Shown piece after piece: positions 1 to 8,026 of a stretch of DNA of 47,111 nucleotides (position 1 is its first letter; each line of letters opens with the position of its first letter). Origin of the DNA: CAZYSK01 sp964649415 (GTDB lineage Bacteria; Chloroflexota; Anaerolineae; B4-G1); contig CAZYSK010000043.1 in assembly GCA_964649415.1 (NCBI GenBank), forward strand, positions 1 to 47,111. The letters run 5' to 3'. A program made the translations under genes and the position numbers. The notes under the pieces are model-generated. The model was not told the DNA's origin, did not search any database, and was given only the letters and a program-made list of their open reading frames with translations.

Positions 1-450
1 GAGGGCGGCCTGGGCGAGGACATCGCGGACATCCCGGCGGTGGGTATGGCGCCGGAGTGGATGAGCGAGAAGGCGCTTTCTATCGCCACCTACTGCGTGG
101 CCTCTGGGGCCTACGTCATCATGGGCGCTCGGAATCCCATCTCTGGCAGCGAGGATGTGGAGCGGATCTTGAGCGAGGGTTGGGAGAGCAAGGTCGGCGG
201 CAAGCTGGAGTTTGTGACGCACGAAAGCGATGAGTCCGCCTGTGAGGAGATCGTCCGCCGTTCGTTGGCGCACATAGACAAGAAGCGGGCTGCGCTTGGC
301 CTGGCCGAGTACGATCCTTCCAAGTGGGGGCGCAGTGGCGACCGGCGCATGCCCGATCTGCTCGCACTGCCGCTGGAGGAGCGCATCGAGGCGATCTACG
401 GGATGAAGCCGACGCCGACCGCAGACGGTCGGGCAGAAGGTCGGGAGTGA
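1..450 (+). CDS. acsA: Carbon monoxide dehydrogenase catalytic subunit, C-terminal part (5' end outside window)
   Basis: This is the C-terminal 149 residues of the Ni-Fe-S CODH subunit that reduces CO2 to CO for acetyl-CoA synthase. The reading frame is open from base 1 and ends at TGA 448-450. The segment around VGMAPEWMSEKALSIATYCV and the following SGSEDVERIL stretch match the C-terminal Rossmann-like domain of CooS/AcsA; the metal-cluster ligands of the N-terminal part are not in view. The final residues (PTPTADGRAEGRE) are encoded by a palindromic repeat at 415-432, so the native C-terminus was probably slightly shorter. The next gene, acetyl-CoA synthase, starts 18 bases downstream, as expected for the CODH/ACS operon. 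A GTG at base 40 is internal and is not the start. Confidence 0.9.
   Translation, partial: EGGLGEDIADIPAVGMAPEWMSEKALSIATYCVASGAYVIMGARNPISGSEDVERILSEGWESKVGGKLEFVTHESDESACEEIVRRSLAHIDKKRAALGLAEYDPSKWGRSGDRRMPDLLALPLEERIEAIYGMKPTPTADGRAEGRE
415..432 (+). repeat. Palindromic repeat, CCGACCG/CGGTCGG family
   Basis: Seven-base inverted repeat with a 4-base loop (CCGACCG-caga-CGGTCGG) inside the 3' end of the CODH gene. Related copies are at 9992-10009, 36821-36837 (opposite orientation) and 40366-40382. The copies at 411-432 and 40362-40382 share flanking bases and both are translated as PTADGR. Confidence 0.75.
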
Positions 451-468
451 GTTAGGGAGGGAGAGAAA

Positions 469-3400
469 ATGTCTCGATACGTCGCAACAAGGGCCATCCG
501 TGGCTCGAATGCTCTGGTGGCGGAGGCGGATGGATTGCTCAAGAAGGCGTTGGCCGAGAAGGGGGCTGACACGCCGGTGGCTTTTCCGAACACGGCTTAT
601 TACCTTCCGGTCACGTATGGTATGCTGAATCACAAGATCGAAACGCTGGGGGATATGGTGCCAGCGTTGGAGCACGCGAAGAATCTGCTGCACCCGCTGC
701 CGGACGGGGGGGTGTGGATGCCGTACCTGGGGGAGACGCTGGACAGCGGTATGGCGACTCTGCTGGCGGCAGAGGCGATCGAGGGGGTTCGTTTCGCCTA
801 CGGCGAGCAACCGGAGCCCTATCCAGGGCTGGAGTTGACGGGTAGCACTGAGTATAAGGATTTCGCGGGGGATGGGCATCTGAACGGCCCGATCGACGAC
901 GTGCAGTTGCGCTCGTGGGGCATCCAGTTGGTGGATGGCCGTATGCCGGGCTTCGCGGCGCTGGTGGGTGCGGCGCGGACGAACGAGGCGGCGGTGCACA
1001 TCGTGCGAGAGCTGCAACAGCGCAACATCCTGATCTTCCTCTGCGGCAACACGAACGGTCGCTCGGTAATCGACCAGTTGCGCGAGGAGGGGGTGGAGAT
1101 GGGGTACGATACGTACATCGTGCCCTTCGGCAAGGACACGATCTCGGCGATCTACCCCATGGGGTTTGCCACCCGCTCAGCGCTGACGTTTGGCGGGTTG
1201 AAACCGGGCCAGTGGCGGGAGATCCTGCTGTACAACAAGTTCCGGGTGTTCGCGTTCGTGCTGGCGTTGGGTGAGGTGGATGATCTGAAGTACGCGGCGG
1301 CGGCGGGGGCGATCTCATACGGCTTCCCGACGATCGCGGACACGGTGATCCCGGAGATTCTGCCGACGGGTGTGACGCGCTACGAGCACGTGATGTCGAT
1401 GCCCTGGAATGAGATCCAGGGCGAGACGGAGGCAGAGAAGGCGGCCAAGCTGGTGCAGGCGGCGATCGAAGTGCGCGGGGTCAAGATCAAGATCACGGAG
1501 GTGCCGGTGCCGGTGCCCTACGGCAGCGCGTTCGAGGGCGAGGTGGTGCGCCGGGCGGATATGCGGGTCGAGTTTGGCGGGAAGAAGAGCCGCGCATTTG
1601 AGTACCTGACCATGCGTGAGATGGACGAGGTCGAGGATGGCAAGATCGAGGTGATCGGCCCGGACTTCGAGGATGTTGAGGTCGGCGGCGCGATGGATAT
1701 GGGGGTGTTGATCGAAGTGGCGGGGCGCAAGATGCAGGAGGACTTCGAGCCGGTTCTCGAGCGACAGCTTCACTACTTCGTCAACGCGGCCTCGGGTGTC
1801 CAACACATGGGGCAGCGGGACATCACGTGGATCCGTATCTCGAAGGCAGCGGCGGAGAAGGGGTTCAGCCTGAAGCATTTCGGCGAAATCATGTACGCGC
1901 GCTTCCACGCGGACTTCGGCGCTATCGTGGACAAGGTGCAGGTCAAGATCATCACGGACGGGAGCCTGCACGCTGAGTGGTTGGAGAAGGCGCGAGTGGC
2001 GTATGACTTCCGCAATCGGCGGCTGGCAGACCTAACGGACGAGGCAGTGGACACGTTCTACGACTGCACGCTGTGCCAATCGTTTGCGCCGACGCACGTG
2101 TGCATCGTCAGCCCGCAGCGCCTGGGGCTGTGTGGGGCGTACAACTGGCTGGACTGCAAGGCTTCGTTTGAGATCAATCCGACGGGCCCGAACCAGCCGG
2201 TGCCGAAGGGGGATCTGATCGACCCGGTCAAGGGATACTGGACGGGTACGAACAAGACGGCGGTGAAGAACTCGCAGGGCACGGTCCAGGAAGTCGCGAT
2301 GTACTCCATCATGGAGAATCCGATGACGGCCTGCGGTTGCTTTGAGTGCATCGTGATGTACATCCCCGAGGCGGAGGGTGTGATGGTGGTCAGCCGTGAG
2401 GACACGAGCATGACGCCGGCGGGGATGACGTTCTCAACCCTGGCGGGTATGGCGGGCGGTGGCCTGCAGACGCCGGGCGTGATGGGCGTGGGGAAGTTCT
2501 ACCTGACGAGCCCTAAGTTCATCTCGGCGGACGGTGGGTTCAAGCGGGTGGTGTGGATGTCGAGTTTCCTCAAGGACAGCATGCCGGAGGAGTTCGCGAC
2601 GGTGGCGGAGCGCGAGGGCGTCGCCGACTTGATCGATCGGATCGCGGATGAGCGCAACGTCACGACGGTGGACGAACTGGTGGCCTGGCTCAAGGAGCAC
2701 AATCACCCGGTGCTCGAAATGGGTCCGATGCAGGCGGCATCGGGGGTGGCGGAGGTTGAGGCTGCCGCGCCTGCGCCGCCGGAGGCAGAGAAGGCCAGGG
2801 CAGTGGAGGCGCCCAAAGCGGAGGAGGCGCCGGAGCCTGTGAAGGAGTCCGAGGCGGTCGTACCAACTCCGGAGCCTGAAGCTGTACCGGCAGTTCCGAA
2901 AGCACCGGTTGTGCCTCAAGTGGCGGATGCGGCCAGGATGGCCGCGGTCCAGGCGGAGGGGGCAGACGTCCAGCAGATCGCCCAGATCAGCGCTGGAATC
3001 GTCGTCGACAGCTTCCGCCGTGCGTTGGAGGCTGCGCTGCGGGAGTTGGGTGGTACCGTGCCCGCGGCACCGATGGCGGACGCGGGGCCTGCCCCTATGG
3101 CTGTTTCGGCGCCTGTGGCCCCGGCCCCTGCCGTACCCGCTGAAGCGGGAGTTGATCGTGTTGTGGTTGAGAAGATAGCACGGCCGGTGGTGCCTCCCTG
3201 GGATGAGGCGAACGAGACGGGCGTGGAGATCCTGAAAGAGCAGTGGATGGGCCAGGTTCGGGAGGTCACGCTGGGGGCTACGCAGGCCGAGGGCGGCACG
3301 CGGACGAAGACGGTCACGGTGGGTGGGCAGACGGCGATGCCTTTCCTGGACTTCGAGGGTGATGCGCCGCACAGGCCGGTGATCGCCATCGAGATCCAGG

Positions 3401-4176
3401 ATCGCAAACCGGACGACTGGTCGCCGCTGTTGATGGAAGCGCTGGGAGATAGCGTGGACAGCCCGGGTGAGTGGGCAAAGGCGGCGGAAAAGGCCGGTGC
3501 CGACGTCATCGTGCTTCAACTGAGTTTGACGGATGCCGATGGAGCGCCCAATACGCCGGAGAACGCGCGCGCGGTCTTGCGCGAGGTGCTCCAGGCGACG
3601 GGCTTGCCGCTGATCGTGCTGGGGCCGGGGCAGGTGGACGCCGACAACGAGCTGCTCGTGGCCGTGGCTGAGGAAGGGGCCGGCGAACGGTTGGTATTGG
3701 GCGTGTGTGAGGAGAAGAACTATCGCACGATTGTGGCGGCGGCTTTGGCCCACGGCCAACTGGTCATCGCCCGCACCGCGATGGACGTCAATCTGGCCAA
3801 ACAGCTCAACATCCTGATCAGCGACATGGGTTTGCCCACGGACCGCATCCTGATGGACCCGACGTGCGCGGGAGTGGGCTATGGTATGGAATATGGCTTC
3901 TCGGTGATGGAGCGGCTGCGGCTCGCGGCTCTCCAGGGCGACCGCATGACGCAGTTGCCGATGATCGTCACGGTGGGTTACGAGGCCTGGCGGCAGAAGG
4001 AGAGCAAGGTGGGCGAGGGCGTGCCGGAGGCCTGGGGGGACTGGAAGGAACGGGCGATCAACTGGGAGACTGTGACGGCGGCTACGCTGGTCGAGTCGGC
4101 GGCGGATGTGGTGGCGCTGCGCCATCCTGAGTCGGTGCGGCGGATCCGCGCGATGATAGATGAGCTGATGGGGTAG
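469..4176 (+). CDS. acsB/acsD: Acetyl-CoA synthase fused to corrinoid iron-sulfur protein small subunit (AcsB-AcsD)
   Basis: A 1235-residue fusion. Residues 1 to about 740 are a bacterial-type acetyl-CoA synthase including the N-terminal CODH-contact domain. The nickel-iron A-cluster ligands are all present: C533, C536, C545, C555, C622 and C624, each offset by exactly 27 from the Moorella residues (506, 509, 518, 528, 595, 597). Residues about 750-900 are an Ala/Pro/Glu-rich linker. Residues about 905-1235 are the TIM-barrel small (beta) subunit of the corrinoid protein (AcsD/CdhD), of normal length. The enzyme joins the methyl group from the corrinoid protein with CO and CoA to make acetyl-CoA. 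ATG 469 follows a GGGAGGGAGAG ribosome site. In model acetogens these are two separate genes, so the fusion is notable. Function is certain; the physical consequence of the fusion is inference. Confidence 0.95.
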   Translation: MSRYVATRAIRGSNALVAEADGLLKKALAEKGADTPVAFPNTAYYLPVTYGMLNHKIETLGDMVPALEHAKNLLHPLPDGGVWMPYLGETLDSGMATLLAAEAIEGVRFAYGEQPEPYPGLELTGSTEYKDFAGDGHLNGPIDDVQLRSWGIQLVDGRMPGFAALVGAARTNEAAVHIVRELQQRNILIFLCGNTNGRSVIDQLREEGVEMGYDTYIVPFGKDTISAIYPMGFATRSALTFGGLKPGQWREILLYNKFRVFAFVLALGEVDDLKYAAAAGAISYGFPTIADTVIPEILPTGVTRYEHVMSMPWNEIQGETEAEKAAKLVQAAIEVRGVKIKITEVPVPVPYGSAFEGEVVRRADMRVEFGGKKSRAFEYLTMREMDEVEDGKIEVIGPDFEDVEVGGAMDMGVLIEVAGRKMQEDFEPVLERQLHYFVNAASGVQHMGQRDITWIRISKAAAEKGFSLKHFGEIMYARFHADFGAIVDKVQVKIITDGSLHAEWLEKARVAYDFRNRRLADLTDEAVDTFYDCTLCQSFAPTHVCIVSPQRLGLCGAYNWLDCKASFEINPTGPNQPVPKGDLIDPVKGYWTGTNKTAVKNSQGTVQEVAMYSIMENPMTACGCFECIVMYIPEAEGVMVVSREDTSMTPAGMTFSTLAGMAGGGLQTPGVMGVGKFYLTSPKFISADGGFKRVVWMSSFLKDSMPEEFATVAEREGVADLIDRIADERNVTTVDELVAWLKEHNHPVLEMGPMQAASGVAEVEAAAPAPPEAEKARAVEAPKAEEAPEPVKESEAVVPTPEPEAVPAVPKAPVVPQVADAARMAAVQAEGADVQQIAQISAGIVVDSFRRALEAALRELGGTVPAAPMADAGPAPMAVSAPVAPAPAVPAEAGVDRVVVEKIARPVVPPWDEANETGVEILKEQWMGQVREVTLGATQAEGGTRTKTVTVGGQTAMPFLDFEGDAPHRPVIAIEIQDRKPDDWSPLLMEALGDSVDSPGEWAKAAEKAGADVIVLQLSLTDADGAPNTPENARAVLREVLQATGLPLIVLGPGQVDADNELLVAVAEEGAGERLVLGVCEEKNYRTIVAAALAHGQLVIARTAMDVNLAKQLNILISDMGLPTDRILMDPTCAGVGYGMEYGFSVMERLRLAALQGDRMTQLPMIVTVGYEAWRQKESKVGEGVPEAWGDWKERAINWETVTAATLVESAADVVALRHPESVRRIRAMIDELMG

Positions 4177-4190
4177 GGGTTGGAGGTTGG

Positions 4191-4215
4191 AATGCCGGCA
4201 GGATGCCGGCGGTCC
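4191..4215 (+). repeat. Interspersed repeat, GCCGGCAGGATGCCGGC family
   Basis: The gap between acsB/acsD and acsC carries AATGCCGGCAGGATGCCGG followed by CGGTCC. Close copies lie at 42150-42174 (same preceding GAGGTTGGA text), 43937-43970 and 36790-36812 (translated), with partial copies at 9972-9990 and 15798-15843. Confidence 0.8.
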
Positions 4216-4246
4216 AGACCTCCATACAGGAAGGGAGCAATGAGAC

Positions 4247-5593
4247 ATGGCGCTTTCGGGTATCCAGATCTACAAGTTGCTGCCCCAGACCAACTGTAAG
4301 GAATGCGGCTTTCCGACCTGTCTGGCCTTCGCGATGAAGTTGGCGGCCAAGCAGGCGGACCTGAGCAAGTGTCCTTACGTGTCGGACGAGGCGCGGGAGA
4401 AGCTGGCCGAGTCGGCAGCACCGCCTGTGCGGCTGGTGACGCTGGCTGCGGATGGTCGGGAGGTTAAGTCGGGCAACGAGATCGTGTTGTTCCGTCACGA
4501 GAAGACGTACTTCAACCCGGCGGGTGTGTTCATCCGCCTGCGCGACGATCAGCCGCTGGATGAGATCAAGGCCAGGGTTGAGGAGGCGGCGAACTACTCG
4601 GTGGAATACGTCGGTATGGATCTGACGATTGATGGCTTCGCGGTCGAGGCGACCGGGGGGGGAGAGGCTTTCGCGGCGGCGGTCGGCGGAGTGCTGGAGA
4701 CGGCCAAGCTGCCCTTGATCCTGATAGCCACCGACCCGGCCGTGATGGCGAATGGCTTGGAGGCAGCGGAGGGAACGAGGCCGCTGATCTATGGGGCGAG
4801 TGCCGAAAACTGGGAGGCGTTTGCGGACCTGGCGAAGAAGCACGATGCCCCGATGGCGATTCGGGCGGACACGGTGGGCGATCTGGCGGAGCTGACGGAG
4901 AAGGTGAAGGGCGCGGGTGTCGAGGAGATCGTCCTGGACCCGGGTGTGCGGGATCTGCGCTCAAGTCTGGCGCTAAGTACCTTGATCCGGCGTATGGCGC
5001 TGAAGAAGACGTTCCGCCCGCTGGGTTTCCCGATCATCGCTTTCCCAAGCGAATGCGCGGATGACGAGGGTATGGTCTCCGTGGCGGCGACGCAGGCGAT
5101 CACCAAGTACGGTGGCTTCGTGGTGCTGGACCGCTTCAGTGCGGCTACGGTGTACCCGCTGTTGGTGCTGCGGGCGAATATCTACACGAATCCGCAGGAG
5201 CCGATCCAGGTGCAGCCGGGGCTATATGAGATCAATGACCCGCAGGCTGACTCGGCGGTGATGGTGACGACGAACTTCTCGATCACGTACTTCTCTGTGG
5301 CGAACGAGGTGGACGGGAGCGGCATCCCGGGTTGGCTCCTGGTGGCAGACGCGGAGGGCATGAGCGTGCTCACTGCGTGGGCTGCGGGCAAGTTCGACGC
5401 TGAGCGTATCGCCAAGGCAGTGAAGACAACGGGTGTGGAGGAGAAGATCAACCATCACAAGTTGATCATCCCCGGCCACGTGTCGGTGCTGCTGGGTGAG
5501 CTGGAGGAGGAGTTGCCGGGTTGGGAGATCCTGGTCGGTCCGCGTGAGGCGGTGGACCTGACGGGGTATCTCAAGGTGTGGAACACGGTGTAG
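4247..5593 (+). CDS. acsC: Corrinoid iron-sulfur protein large (gamma) subunit
   Basis: 448 residues. The protein carries the methyl group on its cobamide from methyl-H4folate (AcsE) to the A-cluster of acetyl-CoA synthase. The N-terminal [4Fe-4S] domain has C17, C20, C25 and C42 (CX2CX4CX16C), the classic AcsC/CdhE pattern that keeps cobalt reducible. A TIM-barrel follows, then a C-terminal cobamide-binding Rossmann domain (about 300-448). ATG 4247 lies behind GGAAGGGAGC. Its beta partner is fused to acetyl-CoA synthase in the preceding gene, 70 bases upstream. Length and order are those of an orthodox CoFeSP large subunit, with no repeat insertions inside. Confidence 0.95.
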   Translation: MALSGIQIYKLLPQTNCKECGFPTCLAFAMKLAAKQADLSKCPYVSDEAREKLAESAAPPVRLVTLAADGREVKSGNEIVLFRHEKTYFNPAGVFIRLRDDQPLDEIKARVEEAANYSVEYVGMDLTIDGFAVEATGGGEAFAAAVGGVLETAKLPLILIATDPAVMANGLEAAEGTRPLIYGASAENWEAFADLAKKHDAPMAIRADTVGDLAELTEKVKGAGVEEIVLDPGVRDLRSSLALSTLIRRMALKKTFRPLGFPIIAFPSECADDEGMVSVAATQAITKYGGFVVLDRFSAATVYPLLVLRANIYTNPQEPIQVQPGLYEINDPQADSAVMVTTNFSITYFSVANEVDGSGIPGWLLVADAEGMSVLTAWAAGKFDAERIAKAVKTTGVEEKINHHKLIIPGHVSVLLGELEEELPGWEILVGPREAVDLTGYLKVWNTV

Positions 5594-5796
5594 GCGGACA
5601 TTGAACGTCAAACGTCAAACGTGAGGCGTCAAACGTCAAATGTGTGCGTCTGTCCGTGGGTCCAGGGTGTCGGTAGGGGCGCGGTCTCCGCGCCCCTACA
5701 CAAGTGATGTACGTACCTTTGTTCTCACGAGGTTTGTCACTGGCGTGGATATGGGCTTTGTGATACGGTTTACGAATCACGGAGAGGAGGGACGCT
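5594..5796 (+). repeat. Repeat-filled intergenic gap (CGTCAAA tandem and 12-bp hairpin)
   Basis: The gap opens with degenerate tandem copies of CGTCAAA (about 5605-5640). It then has a perfect 12-bp inverted repeat with a 3-base loop (5671-5682 and 5686-5697, GTAGGGGCGCGG and its complement). No gene is supported here. The hairpin lacks a T-tract, so I do not call it a terminator. A strong AGGAGG at 5785-5790 belongs to the next gene. Confidence 0.75.
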
Positions 5797-5799
5797 ATC
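5785..5799 (+). promoter_or_regulatory. Ribosome site with probable ATC start of acsV
   Basis: AGGAGG (5785-5790) lies six bases before ATC at 5797. The frame reads IATVRFKLGDGE, the expected first beta strand of the ferredoxin domain, where relatives start with Met. There is no ATG, GTG or TTG between the upstream in-frame TGA (5761) and GTG 5875, which would delete that strand and has no ribosome site. Confidence 0.6.
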
Positions 5800-7923
5800 G
5801 CTACTGTCCGCTTCAAACTCGGTGATGGCGAGCCGGGGGGAGAAACAGGGGGCGGGGCTTCCCCGCCCCTGCAAGTGGAGGTGCCTGTTGGCACGCTTCT
5901 GAGTGATGCTGCCCGCCAGGCAGGGCTGGACATACAGATGCCCTGCGGCGGTCAGGGGCGGTGTGGCCGTTGTGCTGTCATCGTTGAAGAGAGCGTAGAG
6001 ACGCAAGATTTTGCGTCTGTACGCCGTCGTTCGACGCAGCGTCTTTCTCCCGACGATGTGGCGGCTGGCTACGTGCTGGCTTGCCAGACGGTGGTCGAGG
6101 GAGACGTCGTTGTCCTCGTGCCGCCGCAGGAGAAGATCGAACGGCGGCTGAAGGAGGGCAAGCGGGCAGCGAAAGTGGCGCTGCCTTTCCCCTACGATCT
6201 CCACGACCAGACTCTGCGCAAGTACACGGTCACGCTGGAGCCACCATCCCTGGAAGATCAAACTGATGATTGGTCCCGCCTGCGGCGGGAGTTGGTGCGG
6301 CGCTACGATCTGGGGAGCGCCTCCCCTGCGGACGCGGATGCAGCAGACCCTAAAGGTGTCAGAAAACCTTTAGGGTCGGAGGGGTTGCGGGTTTCTTTGC
6401 ACGTGTTGCGCAATCTGGGCAACGCGCTGCGGGAGGGGGACTGGACGGTCACGGTGGTGGTCGATCTCCAAGCCCAAGGTTCGCCGCGTTTGATTGATGT
6501 TTTGCCTGGGGAACACCTTGAGAGCCTGTGGGCCATAGCGATTGACATCGGTACAACGAGCAACCACGTCTGGCTGGTGGATCTGATCAGTGGCGAGGTG
6601 ATGGCCCAGAAGGCGGACTACAATGGGCAGATCGCCCGGGGTGAGGACGTCATCTCGCGCATCATCTACGCTTCCAAGGGGGATGGACTGGAGGATCTGC
6701 AGCACCTGGTGATGCGCACGCTGAACCGGTTGATCAAGCAGGCGGCGCGGGAGCGTTCCATCAGTCCGGACGAGATCTACAAAGCGGTAGTGGCGGGCAA
6801 CAGCACGATGATTCACCTGTTTGCTGGAATCCCGCCGGCGTCGATTCGGCTGATGCCTTTCATCACGGCTGTGAATCAGTTGCCGCCCTTTCCGGCGCAG
6901 GAGATTGGCCTTGGGATAAATCCAGAGGCGACGGTGGACTGCTTGCCCGGTATCGCTTCATACGTGGGCGCCGATATCACGGCGGGCGTGGTCAGTTCTA
7001 GGATGTGCGACGAGAACCAGGAACTCACGTTGTTTGTGGACGTGGGGACGAATGGCGAGATCGTGCTGGGGGACTGCACCTGGCTTCTGGCCTGCGCCTG
7101 CTCTGCTGGCCCGGCCTTCGAGGGAGCGGGGGTGGTGCATGGGATGCGGGCGACGGCCGGGGCGATCGAGGAAGTCTGGGTGAACTCGGAAACCTACGAG
7201 GCGACTTACCGCGTCATCGGCGGAGAGGCGCCGCGTGGGTTGTGTGGTTCTGGACTGATCTCGCTCATGGCGGAGATGTTCGTCGCGGGCGTGATTGACA
7301 AGAGCGGCAACATTGATCTGGATCTGCCCACAGAGCGGGTGCGTCAGGGGGAACACGGGCCGGAGTACGTGGTCGCCTGGGCGGACGAGGCGGACATTGC
7401 GGACATTGCGGACATTGCGGACATTGATCGTGCGTCCGTCCGTGCGTCCGCGGCCATCGGCGAGGACATTGTCATCACGGCCGTGGATATCGACAACCTG
7501 ATGCGGGCGAAGGCAGCCATCTATGCCGGGTTCTCGATCCTGGCCCGGAGTGTGGGCCTGACGCTGGCGGATGTGGGCCGGGTGCTTATCGGCGGTGCGT
7601 TCGGCCAGTATATCAACGTGGAGAAGGCGATCCAGATCGGTATGCTGCCGGATATGCCGTATGAGAGTTTCCATTTCCTGGGCAATACGTCAGTCCGGGG
7701 GGCGTATATGGCGCTTCTGTCGGAGCGGATGCGCCAGCGCGTGACCGAGGTGGGGCAGATGATGACGTACCTCGAACTCTCGGCTGACAATACGTTCTTC
7801 GATGAGTTCAACGCGGCTATGTTCTTGCCGCATACGGATGAGACCCTGTTTCCTACAGTGAGGAGAGGGGGGGGACAAATCCCAAATCCCAAACCCCAAA
7901 CCTCAGTGGGAAATGATAAATGA
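5797..7923 (+). CDS. acsV: ASKHA-domain ferredoxin, reductive activator of the corrinoid protein (RACo/AcsV)
   Basis: 708 residues counted from ATC 5797 (682 from GTG 5875). The protein uses ATP to return inactive Co(II) corrinoid protein to Co(I). The N-terminal plant-type [2Fe-2S] domain has C50, C56, C59 and C96. The C-terminal half is a DUF4445/ASKHA ATPase with phosphate-binding segments AIDIGTTSNHVWL, VAGNSTMIHL and FVDVGTNGEI. It sits directly after acsC, its substrate. Four repeat-derived stretches are read through in frame: a G/C palindrome at 5846-5873, VETQDFAS (5995-6018, inside the ferredoxin domain between its third and fourth cysteines), a 12-bp hairpin (6346-6377) and a run of ADI repeats with RASVRAS (about 7388-7450). 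All conserved motifs outside them are intact. The start codon is the main uncertainty. Confidence 0.88.
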   Translation: MATVRFKLGDGEPGGETGGGASPPLQVEVPVGTLLSDAARQAGLDIQMPCGGQGRCGRCAVIVEESVETQDFASVRRRSTQRLSPDDVAAGYVLACQTVVEGDVVVLVPPQEKIERRLKEGKRAAKVALPFPYDLHDQTLRKYTVTLEPPSLEDQTDDWSRLRRELVRRYDLGSASPADADAADPKGVRKPLGSEGLRVSLHVLRNLGNALREGDWTVTVVVDLQAQGSPRLIDVLPGEHLESLWAIAIDIGTTSNHVWLVDLISGEVMAQKADYNGQIARGEDVISRIIYASKGDGLEDLQHLVMRTLNRLIKQAARERSISPDEIYKAVVAGNSTMIHLFAGIPPASIRLMPFITAVNQLPPFPAQEIGLGINPEATVDCLPGIASYVGADITAGVVSSRMCDENQELTLFVDVGTNGEIVLGDCTWLLACACSAGPAFEGAGVVHGMRATAGAIEEVWVNSETYEATYRVIGGEAPRGLCGSGLISLMAEMFVAGVIDKSGNIDLDLPTERVRQGEHGPEYVVAWADEADIADIADIADIDRASVRASAAIGEDIVITAVDIDNLMRAKAAIYAGFSILARSVGLTLADVGRVLIGGAFGQYINVEKAIQIGMLPDMPYESFHFLGNTSVRGAYMALLSERMRQRVTEVGQMMTYLELSADNTFFDEFNAAMFLPHTDETLFPTVRRGGGQIPNPKPQTSVGNDK
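5995..6018 (+). repeat. 24-nt palindromic element read as VETQDFAS (copy 1)
   Basis: Stem AGACGCAA / TTGCGTCT with a GATT loop, preceded by GTAG. Same orientation and frame as the other coding copies at 14945-14968, 35806-35829 and 41047-41070. The length is a multiple of three, so the frame of the ferredoxin domain is kept. Confidence 0.9.
6346..6377 (+). repeat. Hairpin repeat, GACCCTAAAGGT family
   Basis: Perfect 12-bp stem (GACCCTAAAGGT, 6346-6357; complement 6366-6377) with an 8-base loop inside acsV. Same family as 20175-20210 and 41659-41700. Confidence 0.85.
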
Positions 7924-8026
7924 GCAAATCAGCAAATGACAAATGGAGGGGTAGACGGGGGTCAAGTCCCAAATCCCAAGTCCCAATGGGAAATGACAAA
8001 CGAAGAAGGGGTAGACAGGGGAAGTG
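7924..8026 (+). repeat. Repeat-filled gap, CAAATCCC / AAATGACAAA tandem
   Basis: Degenerate head-to-tail copies of CCCAAATCCCAA and of AAATGACAAA occupy the space between acsV and the radical SAM gene; the array begins inside the last codons of acsV (from about 7876). The same text recurs at 8940-8972, 13597-13640, 15699-15727 and 27233-27290. No gene is supported in the gap. Confidence 0.75.

Noticed and set aside
1409..1609. Arg-rich open frames inside acsB and in the HdrA genes
   Set aside because: High-GC shadow frames of strongly conserved proteins. No ribosome sites and no family resemblance.
2434..4248. Long minus-strand open frame (604 codons) opposite acsB/acsD
   Set aside because: Antisense shadow with a composition rich in His, Arg and Leu; the plus strand encodes a complete, conserved enzyme.
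5671..5697. 12-bp hairpin as a terminator of the CODH/ACS genes
   Set aside because: No T-run follows, and the same palindrome text is found inside coding sequence (29648-29670).
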